Under the pieces are notes generated by a model. The model saw only the letters and a list, made by a program, of their open reading frames with translations, was not told where the DNA came from and ran no database searches. A program made the translations under genes and the position numbers. From CAYJAB01 sp964368305 (lineage in GTDB: Bacteria > Bacillota_I > Bacilli_A > Erysipelotrichales > Erysipelotrichaceae), in the NCBI GenBank assembly GCA_964368305.1, contig CAYJAB010000001.1:124001-188000 (forward strand): a stretch of DNA of 64,000 bases. The letters are read 5' to 3'. Positions 34,901 through 44,679 of this stretch are shown in pieces; positions within the stretch are counted from its first letter, which is position 1, and the number at the start of each line of letters is the position of its first letter.

Positions 34901-34930
34901 GTCTAATAAGACAATAGATACCCTTTTTTC
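34883..34930 (+). terminator. terminator/attenuator upstream of the surface-protein operon
   Basis: AAAAAAGGGTTATCT (34883-34897) pairs with AGATACCCTTTTTT (34916-34929), with one bulged T. The T run is immediate. The stop codon of the 36-residue ORF lies in the loop edge. Confidence 0.8.
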
Positions 34931-34960
34931 GTTTAATTGAAAATGAATAGGGGAGGGAAA

Positions 34961-35347
34961 ATGAAAAAAACAATAGCTATTTATATCCAAAATCGTTTGT
35001 TGTTATCTGGGATTGCTCATGCTATTGAAGCAAAAAAAGATTTAACAAAAATAGAGATTATACCTGATATTGAAAGTTGTTTATCCTCATGTAGGCAAAG
35101 TAAGGCTGATATGCTGCTAGCTGAATTAAGGGATTATCAGCCACTTACATTAGAGAATTGGCTTAGCAAGGCGAAAGAAATTAAAGTGAATTTACCACGA
35201 TGTAAAATTGTACTACTTGTGGATGAAGAAAATTTCCCACAATCAGCAGAAGAAGCAAAGAAAGCATTCAAGAATGAAGAAATTGATATGTTTTTCTATA
35301 GCACATCAGGATTGAATTATCTTGTTGATGCTATAACGAGTTTATAA
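34961..35347 (+). CDS. stand-alone degenerate response-regulator receiver domain
   Basis: I chose ATG 34961, with GGGGAGGG before it, over an upstream ATG at 34943. The 128-residue product has the alternating pattern of a receiver: KKTIAIYIQNRLLLSGIAHAIE at the front, KADMLLAELRDY at the phospho-strand, KIVLLVDEEN at strand 4, and DMFFYSTSGLNYLVDAI at the end. The acidic pair is replaced by QN, and the acceptor Asp appears replaced by Glu in LLAEL, which could mimic phosphorylation. No DNA-binding domain follows. It is 22 bp before the giant dockerin gene and probably cotranscribed with it. Confidence 0.65.
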   Translation: MKKTIAIYIQNRLLLSGIAHAIEAKKDLTKIEIIPDIESCLSSCRQSKADMLLAELRDYQPLTLENWLSKAKEIKVNLPRCKIVLLVDEENFPQSAEEAKKAFKNEEIDMFFYSTSGLNYLVDAITSL

Positions 35348-35369
35348 GAAGGAAAGGAAGAAGAAAGAA

Positions 35370-38300
35370 ATGAATTGTAAAAAAATAAAAACCAAAATAT
35401 TATTAGTATTATTTATGATATTTGGTTTATTTCTAACACAAGCAACAACTGCATCAGCGGTAAATGATGCCAACTTTGGGTTCATTCACATCAATGGTAT
35501 AAGACTGGGCGCTGGTAACTATACCGATGTGTTAGGTGATGGAAAGGTTACTTATGATATTGAAACAGATACTTTAACTTTAAATACTGTCACACGTCTT
35601 GAGAAAATTAATATTAGTGCGAATATAGATGTGACTATAGAGTTGATTGGTCATAATTATATCCAATATCAAGACGCTAGTGGTGGGGGAGCAGCACTTT
35701 ATATTGGAGACCGTAGTAATGTTACGATTGTGGGAGATGGAGCGCTTCAAATGACTTCAAATAAGACTTCAGCTATCATCATCGAGGAACATGCATTACT
35801 TACGATTAAAGATGATACTTATATCATAGCTGATGCTCATCCAACAAGTGCAAGCACTCCAAAACATGGTATAGCAGGAGCAGGAAGCTTAACTATTATG
35901 GAAGATGCTATTGTAAAGGCTAATGGTAATGATGTAGGTGTAGGAGGATATGGTGTCCAGTTACGGGATGGAGGGATTTCTTCTTATAACCCTACAATTA
36001 CCATTAAAGACAATGGACGCTTAGAAGCATGGGCTGGTAATGGAACAGGTAATACTGCAGGAACTGGTATTGAAAGTAAATTCTTAGTTGTTGAAGGTGG
36101 AGAAATTATTGGAAGAAGCACTACCTACGAAGCAACATCATTAGGTCAATATAGTGGAGGACATGGTCTTTATATTGTATCTGGTATTACACAAACTGGC
36201 GGGAAAATTACAGGGATTTCTAAAGCTAATGCTGGGGTATTTTGGCATGGTGGTACCGATGGCTATACGATGAGTGGTGGAGAGATGGAAGCTACAACAA
36301 GTGGGCCTTCGGCAACATCTTATAGAGTGCAAGTGGATGAAAGTGCGGCTGTTGTAAAGGCAGGAGCTAGTAAAGCAGATGCAGTTATCATTGAAGATGT
36401 CTTAAGTTATCAGAATTATTACTTTAATAATAGTTATGTACATGTGAGTGTTCCAGGAACAATAGAGAGTGCACCAGTCTTGGTAACTACATTTGATGAA
36501 TTAAAGGCAGCATTAGAGAATCCAAATTATGTTTATGTTGAAATAGATAGCGATAGTAATTTGTATCTTGAGGCCACTTCTGCCATTGATATTGAAGGTA
36601 AAAAGATATTAAGTTTTAATTCAATTAACCAAACTATTTTTAATGGAACTGAGGGAGTGACAAGTTTATTTAATATTGAAGCAGGTGATGAATTTGATAT
36701 TATCCCTTCGAGTAGTTTAGTAAGAGGGGATATCCAATTTAGAACAGCCACAAATAATGCAATAATGTATAACGTTACAGGTGGAACTCTATACATTGAT
36801 ATGTTTTCTAGGATGTTTGCGGGTGAAACCAATAATATTACCATGTTGAATATTACAGGTGGACAAGCAATTATAGGCACTGATTTATCTGCTAGTTACT
36901 TTACAAGTGGTTCAGGAACAACGAAAACATTATCGGTATTAGGTGGAGAAGTAGTTGTAGAACTGGAGGGTTCATATTATTTTTATTCTGCTAGTAATGA
37001 ATCATTATATATAGATGGAGGAAATATTACGTTTAATCAAATGGATGAACGGAGTGAAGCAATATTTTATGGAATTGATATAGTTGGTGGACAAACTATT
37101 GATGATTTTATAACACTTCCTCTTCGAAGTACTGTAATAGGGGATAGGACCTATATTAGCAGTCAGCCCTCTACACGATTAAGAGTAGGGAACGTTTATC
37201 TAACTTATGAAAACGCTACTGATATGCACGGAAATGACACTGTAGTTTTTGATATAGCAAGCAATACGCTAACACTTAATAATGCTAATATAGTGAGTGG
37301 CAAGGGAATTCAATTAGAAAATTCTAGTAGTGATTTAACGATAGTACTCAATGGTGTAAATAATATACTCAACGTTACAGGTGCAGATAATGGTATACAG
37401 CATTATAGTCAATCGGAAGATGTTAAAATTATCGTTAAAGGAGACGGTGAGTTAAATATTGATGCTAGCTATTATGGGATATTAAGTCATCATGATCTAA
37501 TCATAGAAGATAGTGTAACCCTTAATGTGACATCCACTAATGAGTCGGCGATAAGGGCTGAAAGTTTAACACTCAATGATCAAGCAACTATAAATGCAAC
37601 AACCACTTCTACTAAGGATACGAATAGTGCACTTATTGGAACTGAATTAATCCTTAATGATGATGCCCAGTTTACGGCAAACGCTCCTAATGGAAATTAT
37701 GCAATCAATAATGTTGGTAATAGCATAATAATGATGAATGGTGGAACTTTAACTGCTTCGGCTAAAAATGGTACAGGTGCAATCTTGTTTAGACCAACAC
37801 TTCCGAATACAAGTGATCATGTAGTGCATGCGGGAGTGAGTGCCAGTGATTATGAAGTTATAGCACCAGAAGATTATGAAAATTCCAATTACTATGTAAA
37901 AGATTATGTGAAGATAGAATCAAGTGAGAAAACGCTAGTTGATGCGATTTTGGCAACGCCAACAACAATACGTAAAACAGTATATGAGGATGAATACACT
38001 GCTTTTGAAGAAGTAGAGCTATTTACGATTGAGAATATCGGAAATTATCAAGGTGTTAAAAATGTTACAGTAAATGTAACAGGAGATGTGGATAGTTTCG
38101 ATATTGATACAGGTATGGTTAATCCTACAATAGCCATGAATGAAACGACCTATTTTACAATTGCACCAAAAGTGCATTTACCAGTAGGAACATATATTGT
38201 TAGTGCTACTGTTACTTCAATGGCTGAGGATGACTCAAAAGAGGTAATAAGTGCTTATACGCCAACGTATATCTTTGAAGTTAAAGCGCCAATTAGAGAA

Positions 38301-39905
38301 ATAAAGTTAACACCATCAAGTGCGAATGCTAATCCAGAAGATTATATTGGATTTACGGCAATTGTAGATGGGGAAACTGGACGAGCAGATGAGCTTGTTT
38401 GGAGTTTATCACAAAGTGATGACCAAGCAACAAGACTAGGTTTTGGTGATGAAAGTGACAGAGAGCTTTATATCGGTGATTATGAGCAGAGCGGTAGATC
38501 AATTACAGTTACTGCAAGTACCCCTGATGGAAGTGTTAGTGCTGAGGCTACGGTGTATGTAAATACAAGTGAAGTCATTAAGCATAATGTTACTATCGAG
38601 AATGGAACACCGAGTGGGGTGTTTGCGGATTATGCTCATCTTACTATAGTCGCTAATGATCCTGAAGAAGGTATGCAGTTTACTCATTGGTCATGGGATG
38701 AAAGTGGACGGTATGTTGAAGTCGGTAATAAATTTAGCGCGGTAACGAATTTATTATTGGAATATGATGAACCTGTAAGTATAACTTTAACAGCAAACTA
38801 TCGCCCTATTCCAGAAGAAATCATAGACGAAGTAGATATTACATTGAACCAAAATTATCAAAGAAAAGGATCAAGATTCGATTATGAAGCTAATGTAATA
38901 GGACCAGATGCGATAGAAAATGCACTTATTTGGACGGTAACAGGCAATAATAGTCCAGAAACTACAATTGAGAATGATACAGGGGTGTTGATAGTAGCAA
39001 AAACTGAAACAGCAAGTCAACTAATAGTTACCGCAACTTCTTCACAAGATACACTTAGAAGTGATGCTATCCCTGTTAGTTTAGTACATCCTTCAAGCAT
39101 CATTGCGCAAATTGAAGCAGGGGATAAAGCGACTATTGGATATAGTGCGAAGTTAATTGATGCAGAGAATAATCCGGTTAGTGTAATAACGAGTGCAATT
39201 CAAGCTGGATATGATTATAAGTTAATGGTTATTCGACCAAGTGGAAGTGTTGCAATCCCTGATGGCCAATATACATTACAAGTAACAACGAATAACGAAG
39301 GTTATCGTGTTCCGGTTAATAAAGAAGTAATTATTTATGATGGAGAGGGAATGAATTTAATTCATGAAAATAAAGTCATTATTCCAACACTAGGAGTAAG
39401 CGTTAGTGGACAAGTAAGTAATTACAATCCAAAAATTGTCACGACAGTGACATTAGAAGATACGACTACAGGAAGTATATATGAAACAACAATTGCAGCA
39501 AGCTCAGAGGGCAGTGGACAGAAAACACAAAGTTATCGCTTTGAAAATATTCCAGAAGGAACATATGATTTAAAGATAAATAAACAAGGCCATCTAGAGT
39601 ATACGATTGAAGATGTGGTAGTAGCATCAAGTGATTTGAACCTTAATGAGAACATTCATGCGACCATAAATAATAAACAAATGATTGCTGGAGATGTAAA
39701 CGAGGATAAACAAGTTAATTTTGATGATTTAAATCTTATTGTAAATTCAACAAACTACAATAAATTAACATCTACAAGTGGTGTAAACGCAAACGCGGAT
39801 ATAACAGGAGATGGACAAGTTAACTTTGATGACCTTAATGTAGTGGTCAATTCAATAAACTACAATAAAAATACTTCAAATACCACGTTTATATATATTC
39901 CGTAA
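35370..39905 (+). CDS. giant secreted beta-helix/Ig protein with C-terminal type I-like dockerin
   Basis: A Sec signal (about 1-31, ending ATTASA) starts a 1511-residue protein. Two homologous beta-helical blocks (about 35-360 and 600-870) share the pattern VTYDIETDTLTLN...IELIG / VVFDIASNTLTLN...IVLNG, as in carbohydrate-binding-domain/DUF4353-like surface proteins. Bacterial Ig-like and InlB-B-like segments follow (about 970-1250), then a carboxypeptidase-regulatory-like fold (FENIPEGTYDLKINKQGHLEYTI). Residues 1440-1511 are a dockerin with two calcium loops, GDVNEDKQVNFDDLN and ADITGDGQVNFDDLN. No catalytic domain was recognised. The likely partner is the next gene, whose N-terminus is cohesin-like. 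The gap between them is 36 bp. Confidence 0.82.
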   Translation: MNCKKIKTKILLVLFMIFGLFLTQATTASAVNDANFGFIHINGIRLGAGNYTDVLGDGKVTYDIETDTLTLNTVTRLEKINISANIDVTIELIGHNYIQYQDASGGGAALYIGDRSNVTIVGDGALQMTSNKTSAIIIEEHALLTIKDDTYIIADAHPTSASTPKHGIAGAGSLTIMEDAIVKANGNDVGVGGYGVQLRDGGISSYNPTITIKDNGRLEAWAGNGTGNTAGTGIESKFLVVEGGEIIGRSTTYEATSLGQYSGGHGLYIVSGITQTGGKITGISKANAGVFWHGGTDGYTMSGGEMEATTSGPSATSYRVQVDESAAVVKAGASKADAVIIEDVLSYQNYYFNNSYVHVSVPGTIESAPVLVTTFDELKAALENPNYVYVEIDSDSNLYLEATSAIDIEGKKILSFNSINQTIFNGTEGVTSLFNIEAGDEFDIIPSSSLVRGDIQFRTATNNAIMYNVTGGTLYIDMFSRMFAGETNNITMLNITGGQAIIGTDLSASYFTSGSGTTKTLSVLGGEVVVELEGSYYFYSASNESLYIDGGNITFNQMDERSEAIFYGIDIVGGQTIDDFITLPLRSTVIGDRTYISSQPSTRLRVGNVYLTYENATDMHGNDTVVFDIASNTLTLNNANIVSGKGIQLENSSSDLTIVLNGVNNILNVTGADNGIQHYSQSEDVKIIVKGDGELNIDASYYGILSHHDLIIEDSVTLNVTSTNESAIRAESLTLNDQATINATTTSTKDTNSALIGTELILNDDAQFTANAPNGNYAINNVGNSIIMMNGGTLTASAKNGTGAILFRPTLPNTSDHVVHAGVSASDYEVIAPEDYENSNYYVKDYVKIESSEKTLVDAILATPTTIRKTVYEDEYTAFEEVELFTIENIGNYQGVKNVTVNVTGDVDSFDIDTGMVNPTIAMNETTYFTIAPKVHLPVGTYIVSATVTSMAEDDSKEVISAYTPTYIFEVKAPIREIKLTPSSANANPEDYIGFTAIVDGETGRADELVWSLSQSDDQATRLGFGDESDRELYIGDYEQSGRSITVTASTPDGSVSAEATVYVNTSEVIKHNVTIENGTPSGVFADYAHLTIVANDPEEGMQFTHWSWDESGRYVEVGNKFSAVTNLLLEYDEPVSITLTANYRPIPEEIIDEVDITLNQNYQRKGSRFDYEANVIGPDAIENALIWTVTGNNSPETTIENDTGVLIVAKTETASQLIVTATSSQDTLRSDAIPVSLVHPSSIIAQIEAGDKATIGYSAKLIDAENNPVSVITSAIQAGYDYKLMVIRPSGSVAIPDGQYTLQVTTNNEGYRVPVNKEVIIYDGEGMNLIHENKVIIPTLGVSVSGQVSNYNPKIVTTVTLEDTTTGSIYETTIAASSEGSGQKTQSYRFENIPEGTYDLKINKQGHLEYTIEDVVVASSDLNLNENIHATINNKQMIAGDVNEDKQVNFDDLNLIVNSTNYNKLTSTSGVNANADITGDGQVNFDDLNVVVNSINYNKNTSNTTFIYIP

Positions 39906-39941
39906 ATATATTTAGGAAAGAAAAAGGAGGAGAAATATATT

Positions 39942-42900
39942 ATGAAAAAAATTACGAAAATAGTGCTTTCAATGTTATTGGTACTTAATTCATTATTTGT
40001 CATAACACCTACAGTAGTTTCAGCAGCTGAAGATAATACGACAGGGGTTAAGATTATTGAAAAAAATTATGATTCAAGCACCAATATAATGACAGTAGCA
40101 GTTCAAATGAAACTGCCAGAAGACTCACAAGGGATTAGTGCGATTCAAACTTATGTAAGTTACGATAGTTCTAGGCTTACTTTGATGCATAAGTCTAATG
40201 ATTCAGAATTCAAAGCAAGTGGAGAAAACACTTCTGCATACAATGCGGTTGATTTAAAACTTGAAGCTACAGAGGCTCCTTATACACTGAATGATTATCA
40301 TATTTTAGAATATGGTAATCGTGTATTAATGAAGTTAACAACTTCATTAGCATCTGGTGCGCCTGCTGCATCACAAAACAATTCGGATTGGCAAGATGTA
40401 TTTGTGCTTAGATTCAAAGTGAGTGGAGATGCAAGTACAACACTAAACAGTAATTCGCTTCGTATCGCAGATCCGGTTGTTGATGAAGCAATTATTCATG
40501 AATTTCAAAATGGTGGAACATCGACATCATGGACTGCATTTTATACAACAATAAATGGTGGTAAACAGCATACATATGGAAAAATGAAACAAAATACGGC
40601 AGATGAATCTACCATCACAAACATGACACATGCTGAAAATGCAACTGCGGTTTATACAGGTAGTACAAATACACCACCGTTGCCTGAATATACAGGAACA
40701 GAAGCGATTGCACCAGTTGTAAGCGCGAAGGTAGGTGGAAGAGTAACGCTTATTTCACAAACTATTACTGGCGAAACAGTGGAATATGCAAGTGCAAGAA
40801 CAAATACAGTTCCAACAAGTGGATGGCAAACTTCGAATGTTTTTGAATCATTAAGTGTAGGAGAATATTACTTCTTTGCACGCGTAAAAGAAAATTTAAT
40901 TCATAAGGCTGGAGAAGTAAGAACATCATTATCGCCAGTGAATGTATTTCCATCATTGGCATTAAGTTATACACCACTGACATCAATGTTGATTGATACA
41001 GAAATCACTGAAATGAATCCAGTATTAAGTGGTGGAACAGGTACAGGTACTTATTCAATTGTAACTGGAACACTTCCAACTGGATTATCTATGGATAGTT
41101 TAGGTGTTATTAGTGGAACGCCTACCGTAGCAGGTACTGCAGGTATGGTAACAGTGAGATATGTAGATAGTGAAGGCCAACAAATTGATGAAGAAATTAG
41201 CTTCCCAATAGTTTCTAAAATGGTGAATACTGTTTCATTTACATCACCATCAACAACAGTTGTAGAAGGAAGTACATACTCTTTTAATGCAACTGCAACA
41301 AATGGAACACCTACATTGCACTATACAGGAAGAAATACAACATCTTATGATAGTGCAACAGCACCAACGGAAGTGGGGAATTATTCAGTTACAGCAAGTG
41401 TACATGAAAGTGCAAAATATGATGCTGGAAGTACAACACATAACTTCTCTATTATTGGTAAAGAAATAAGTAAAATTGAGGTTTCGACAACAAAAAATAG
41501 TTATATCGAAGGTCAGTCTTTAGATTTAAGTACAGTTGATGTGAAAGTTACATATAATGATTCAAGCACGCTTACTATAAAAGGCGATGCTGCGGGTGTA
41601 AGTGTAAGTGGATTTGATTCATCTAGAATTGGAACACAAACGATTACAGTAAGTTATGGTACAAAACAAGGTACGTTTGTTATTGAGATAACAGAAAAAC
41701 AACTTACAGGAATTAGTGTTTCAGGAACACCTACAAAAACATCATATGTAGCATTTGAAACTTTTTCACCGATGGGTATTGTTGTAAATGCGAATTATGA
41801 CAATGGTCACAGTGAGGCAATAGGAAGTTATACTGTTAATTATGAAAATGCAACACCAAGTTTTGTAGCAGGGGATACATCGGTTGTAGTATCATACAAT
41901 GGACATACTGCTACAATAAGTGGATTGACGGTAAATAAGTTAGCGCAGCCTATTGCATTAGATAGTAGTAAAAAGATAACTATGAATACAGGAACTGTAG
42001 ATTTGAGAAATTTAGTATCAAATATTCAAGAAGTGGCGGCAGTTTCATTTACATTAAATGATGATGGTTCAACAGGAACGACATTAAATGCAGATGGGTA
42101 TACATTGCAAGCAGGGACATCTGTTGGAAATGTAGTCATAGGTGTAAATGCAGGGACAACGACAAATTATGAAGCATTTAATTCAACATTAACAGTTGAG
42201 GTGGTGGATAAAGCCACAACATTAGTAACAATTAATCCAGTTGTCACAAGTAAAACTTATGGAGACGAACCATTTGTACTTAATGCATCAGCAAGTGAAC
42301 CAGGTACAGGGGTACAGTCAATGGAGTGGTCAAGCAGTAATACAGGAGTATTGAGCGTGGATTCTGTAAGTGGACTAGTAACTGTAAATGGAGTAGGGAC
42401 AGCTACGATTACAGCACGCTTTAGCTCAGATACACATGCAGGTAGTGCAACACAAACAATTACAGTAAATCAAAGACAACTTTACTGGCAAGACGCAGGA
42501 AGTGTAAAAAATAAAGTATACGATGGAACAACAAGTGCAACATTATTAACTGCTCCGACATTATCGGGTATTCTTGCATCAGATGCAGCGAATGTAGTAG
42601 TTGATACAAGCGGAGCAAGTTATAACTTCTCAAATAAAAATGTAGCAGATGGTATTGGTGTTGTAGCTATAGGATTTGGTATTGATGGTTTGGCGAGTGC
42701 AAACTATATTGCGCCAACGGATAATCCAAACTTTAATAACGCAAATATTACAAAAAAACCAATTACAGTAGTGGCAGTTGATAAAAATCGTATTTATCAA
42801 ACAGGCAATCCACTTCTTACATTTGCTGCAGAACCAACAGATTTTGCACCAGGAGATGATGTAAGTGTAATCAGTGCTAGCTTAGAGACAACTGCTACAT

Positions 42901-44552
42901 TAACAAGTGATGTGGATACATATCCAATTACGGGTACTGCAACAAGTGCAAACTATGAAGTAACAGTGACTGCGGGTACACTTACAATAAATAAAGCACC
43001 AAAAGCAAATGAATTGATGAGTGCAACTGGTAAACAAGGTGAGGCAAATACAGCAAGCTTATCAGCATGGGAAAGTTTAGATGGAGTAATCTTTACTTAT
43101 AATTCTAAATTACCTAATGATGAAACTATAGTAGTAGGTACACCAACTTTAAGTGGAAGTGTATTGAACTATACTTTAGAAGCATCTGCACCACTTGGGG
43201 ATAACAAAGGATCTATTATAGTGGATGTAGAATCTAAAAACTATGAAACATTCCAGGTTACTGTAAATCTGAATGTAACAAAACAAACACCTCAATCACT
43301 TGTTTTTGATGAAGTTGCAGTAAATAAAACAATGGGTGTAGATTCAGTCTTTACAAATAACTTAACTGGAGCACATACAAAATTGACATATTCAAGTAAT
43401 AATGAGCAAGTGGCAATTGTAAGTAATACAGGAGAGGTTACACTTAAAGGACCAGGAACTGCAGTGATTACGGTAAATGCAGCAAGTCAAAACATTGGGG
43501 GAAATGAATATCTTGCAGCAGAAGCAAGTTATAAATTAACTGTGAACAATGGTTTATTAACATTAGAAGATGAAACGACTATTTTTGTTGGAAATCTTGA
43601 TAGTGTTATCAATATATCTGTAGATAGTACAGCACTAACAAGAGATGCTTCAGGGAATTTATCTGGAGTTACAGGATACACAGCGAACAATGGTATTGTC
43701 GGTAAAGTGAGTGCAGATAAAGTGAAAGTAGTACTTTATAAAGAGTATTTAGCATACTTAGATACTGGAATACATACATTAACAGTACAAACAGATACAA
43801 CAGATAGTACTAGTTTTGAACTACCGGCGAAAACAAGCAATGATTTGACAATAACAAATGAAGGGGATGGAATATCTAGTAAAACTGTAAGTCACACTGT
43901 AGGAGATATTGTAACGGTTACTGCAGGAAATAGAAGTGGATATAATTTCGCAGGATGGACAGTATCTGGTGTTAAACTAGATAATGCGACTGCTAATACG
44001 GTTACATTTGTAATGATGGATAGTGATGCAACACTTACTTCAAAATGGGTTAAAATAGAAAGTGGTGGATCGGATACTACGACAAAAGAACCAAGCAAAC
44101 CATCAACACAAACAACAAAAACAACTTATTATGATATTGAAATTGTAGTTGAAGGAATGGGAACTGTTTCACCTGATGGTGGAAGTGATAATATTGTAAG
44201 AGTTAAAAAAGGATCAGATACAACTTTTGAATTTACAGCAGAAAGTGGATATGTGATTAGTGATGTGCTTGTGGATGGTGAGTCAGTAGGTACAAAAGAT
44301 AGTTATACTTTTGAAGAAATTACTAAAGATGTAACATTAAAAGTAATCTTTACAGAAGAAAAAGTCGTAGAAGATACTGATAAAGGTGTGGATGATTCTA
44401 TTGTTGACGATAATACAGATCAAAATGATACAACAGAAGAAACAACTGAAGAAGTAGAAAGTGATTCTTCAATGCCAGTCATTATAATGTTATTGGTAGT
44501 AATACTTGGAGGAGCAGGGTTATTTGTTTACTTTAAACGTAAAAATAATTAG
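39942..44552 (+). CDS. giant cell-surface protein with N-terminal cohesin-like domain, Ig/MBG/YDG repeats and C-terminal membrane anchor
   Basis: Signal peptide about 1-29 (TVVSAAED). Residues about 32-205 resemble a cohesin: IMTVAVQMKLPEDSQGISAIQTYVSYDSSRL and VFVLRFKVSGDAS match the early and late strands. Downstream come a putative-Ig segment (GTLPTGLSMDSLGVISGTP), Big_3-like Ig domains (IEVSTTKNSYIEGQSLD, GISVSGTPTKTSY), a Big_2-like domain (TINPVVTSKTYGDEPF), a YDG-type (VYDGTTSATLL), an MBG-type domain and InlB-B-like repeats (GYNFAGWTVSG, YYDIEIVVEGMGTVSPDGG). A Thr/Asp/Glu-rich stalk leads to a transmembrane helix (about 1507-1528) and a basic tail FKRKNN. No LPXTG is present, so anchoring is by the membrane helix. 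It probably displays the dockerin partner. Confidence 0.75.
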   Translation: MKKITKIVLSMLLVLNSLFVITPTVVSAAEDNTTGVKIIEKNYDSSTNIMTVAVQMKLPEDSQGISAIQTYVSYDSSRLTLMHKSNDSEFKASGENTSAYNAVDLKLEATEAPYTLNDYHILEYGNRVLMKLTTSLASGAPAASQNNSDWQDVFVLRFKVSGDASTTLNSNSLRIADPVVDEAIIHEFQNGGTSTSWTAFYTTINGGKQHTYGKMKQNTADESTITNMTHAENATAVYTGSTNTPPLPEYTGTEAIAPVVSAKVGGRVTLISQTITGETVEYASARTNTVPTSGWQTSNVFESLSVGEYYFFARVKENLIHKAGEVRTSLSPVNVFPSLALSYTPLTSMLIDTEITEMNPVLSGGTGTGTYSIVTGTLPTGLSMDSLGVISGTPTVAGTAGMVTVRYVDSEGQQIDEEISFPIVSKMVNTVSFTSPSTTVVEGSTYSFNATATNGTPTLHYTGRNTTSYDSATAPTEVGNYSVTASVHESAKYDAGSTTHNFSIIGKEISKIEVSTTKNSYIEGQSLDLSTVDVKVTYNDSSTLTIKGDAAGVSVSGFDSSRIGTQTITVSYGTKQGTFVIEITEKQLTGISVSGTPTKTSYVAFETFSPMGIVVNANYDNGHSEAIGSYTVNYENATPSFVAGDTSVVVSYNGHTATISGLTVNKLAQPIALDSSKKITMNTGTVDLRNLVSNIQEVAAVSFTLNDDGSTGTTLNADGYTLQAGTSVGNVVIGVNAGTTTNYEAFNSTLTVEVVDKATTLVTINPVVTSKTYGDEPFVLNASASEPGTGVQSMEWSSSNTGVLSVDSVSGLVTVNGVGTATITARFSSDTHAGSATQTITVNQRQLYWQDAGSVKNKVYDGTTSATLLTAPTLSGILASDAANVVVDTSGASYNFSNKNVADGIGVVAIGFGIDGLASANYIAPTDNPNFNNANITKKPITVVAVDKNRIYQTGNPLLTFAAEPTDFAPGDDVSVISASLETTATLTSDVDTYPITGTATSANYEVTVTAGTLTINKAPKANELMSATGKQGEANTASLSAWESLDGVIFTYNSKLPNDETIVVGTPTLSGSVLNYTLEASAPLGDNKGSIIVDVESKNYETFQVTVNLNVTKQTPQSLVFDEVAVNKTMGVDSVFTNNLTGAHTKLTYSSNNEQVAIVSNTGEVTLKGPGTAVITVNAASQNIGGNEYLAAEASYKLTVNNGLLTLEDETTIFVGNLDSVINISVDSTALTRDASGNLSGVTGYTANNGIVGKVSADKVKVVLYKEYLAYLDTGIHTLTVQTDTTDSTSFELPAKTSNDLTITNEGDGISSKTVSHTVGDIVTVTAGNRSGYNFAGWTVSGVKLDNATANTVTFVMMDSDATLTSKWVKIESGGSDTTTKEPSKPSTQTTKTTYYDIEIVVEGMGTVSPDGGSDNIVRVKKGSDTTFEFTAESGYVISDVLVDGESVGTKDSYTFEEITKDVTLKVIFTEEKVVEDTDKGVDDSIVDDNTDQNDTTEETTEEVESDSSMPVIIMLLVVILGGAGLFVYFKRKNN

Positions 44553-44602
44553 ATTAGTTTAAATAACAGTCATTAATTAAATATATTTAATACAGTTATA
44601 AC

Positions 44603-44636
44603 AAGAAAAGACCGATTCTATCGGTCTTTTCTTTGT
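44603..44636 (+). terminator. terminator of the surface-protein operon
   Basis: A 14-bp perfect stem AAGAAAAGACCGAT / ATCGGTCTTTTCTT with a 3-nt loop. Confidence 0.85.
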
Positions 44637-44679
44637 TAGATAATATATGTTTATAGTTTATATTTTTCAAATGCATTAT

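Noticed and set aside
35370..44552. Sortase (LPXTG) anchoring of the giant surface proteins
   Set aside because: Neither C-terminus has LPXTG. The second ends in a plain membrane helix with a basic tail, and the first ends in a dockerin.
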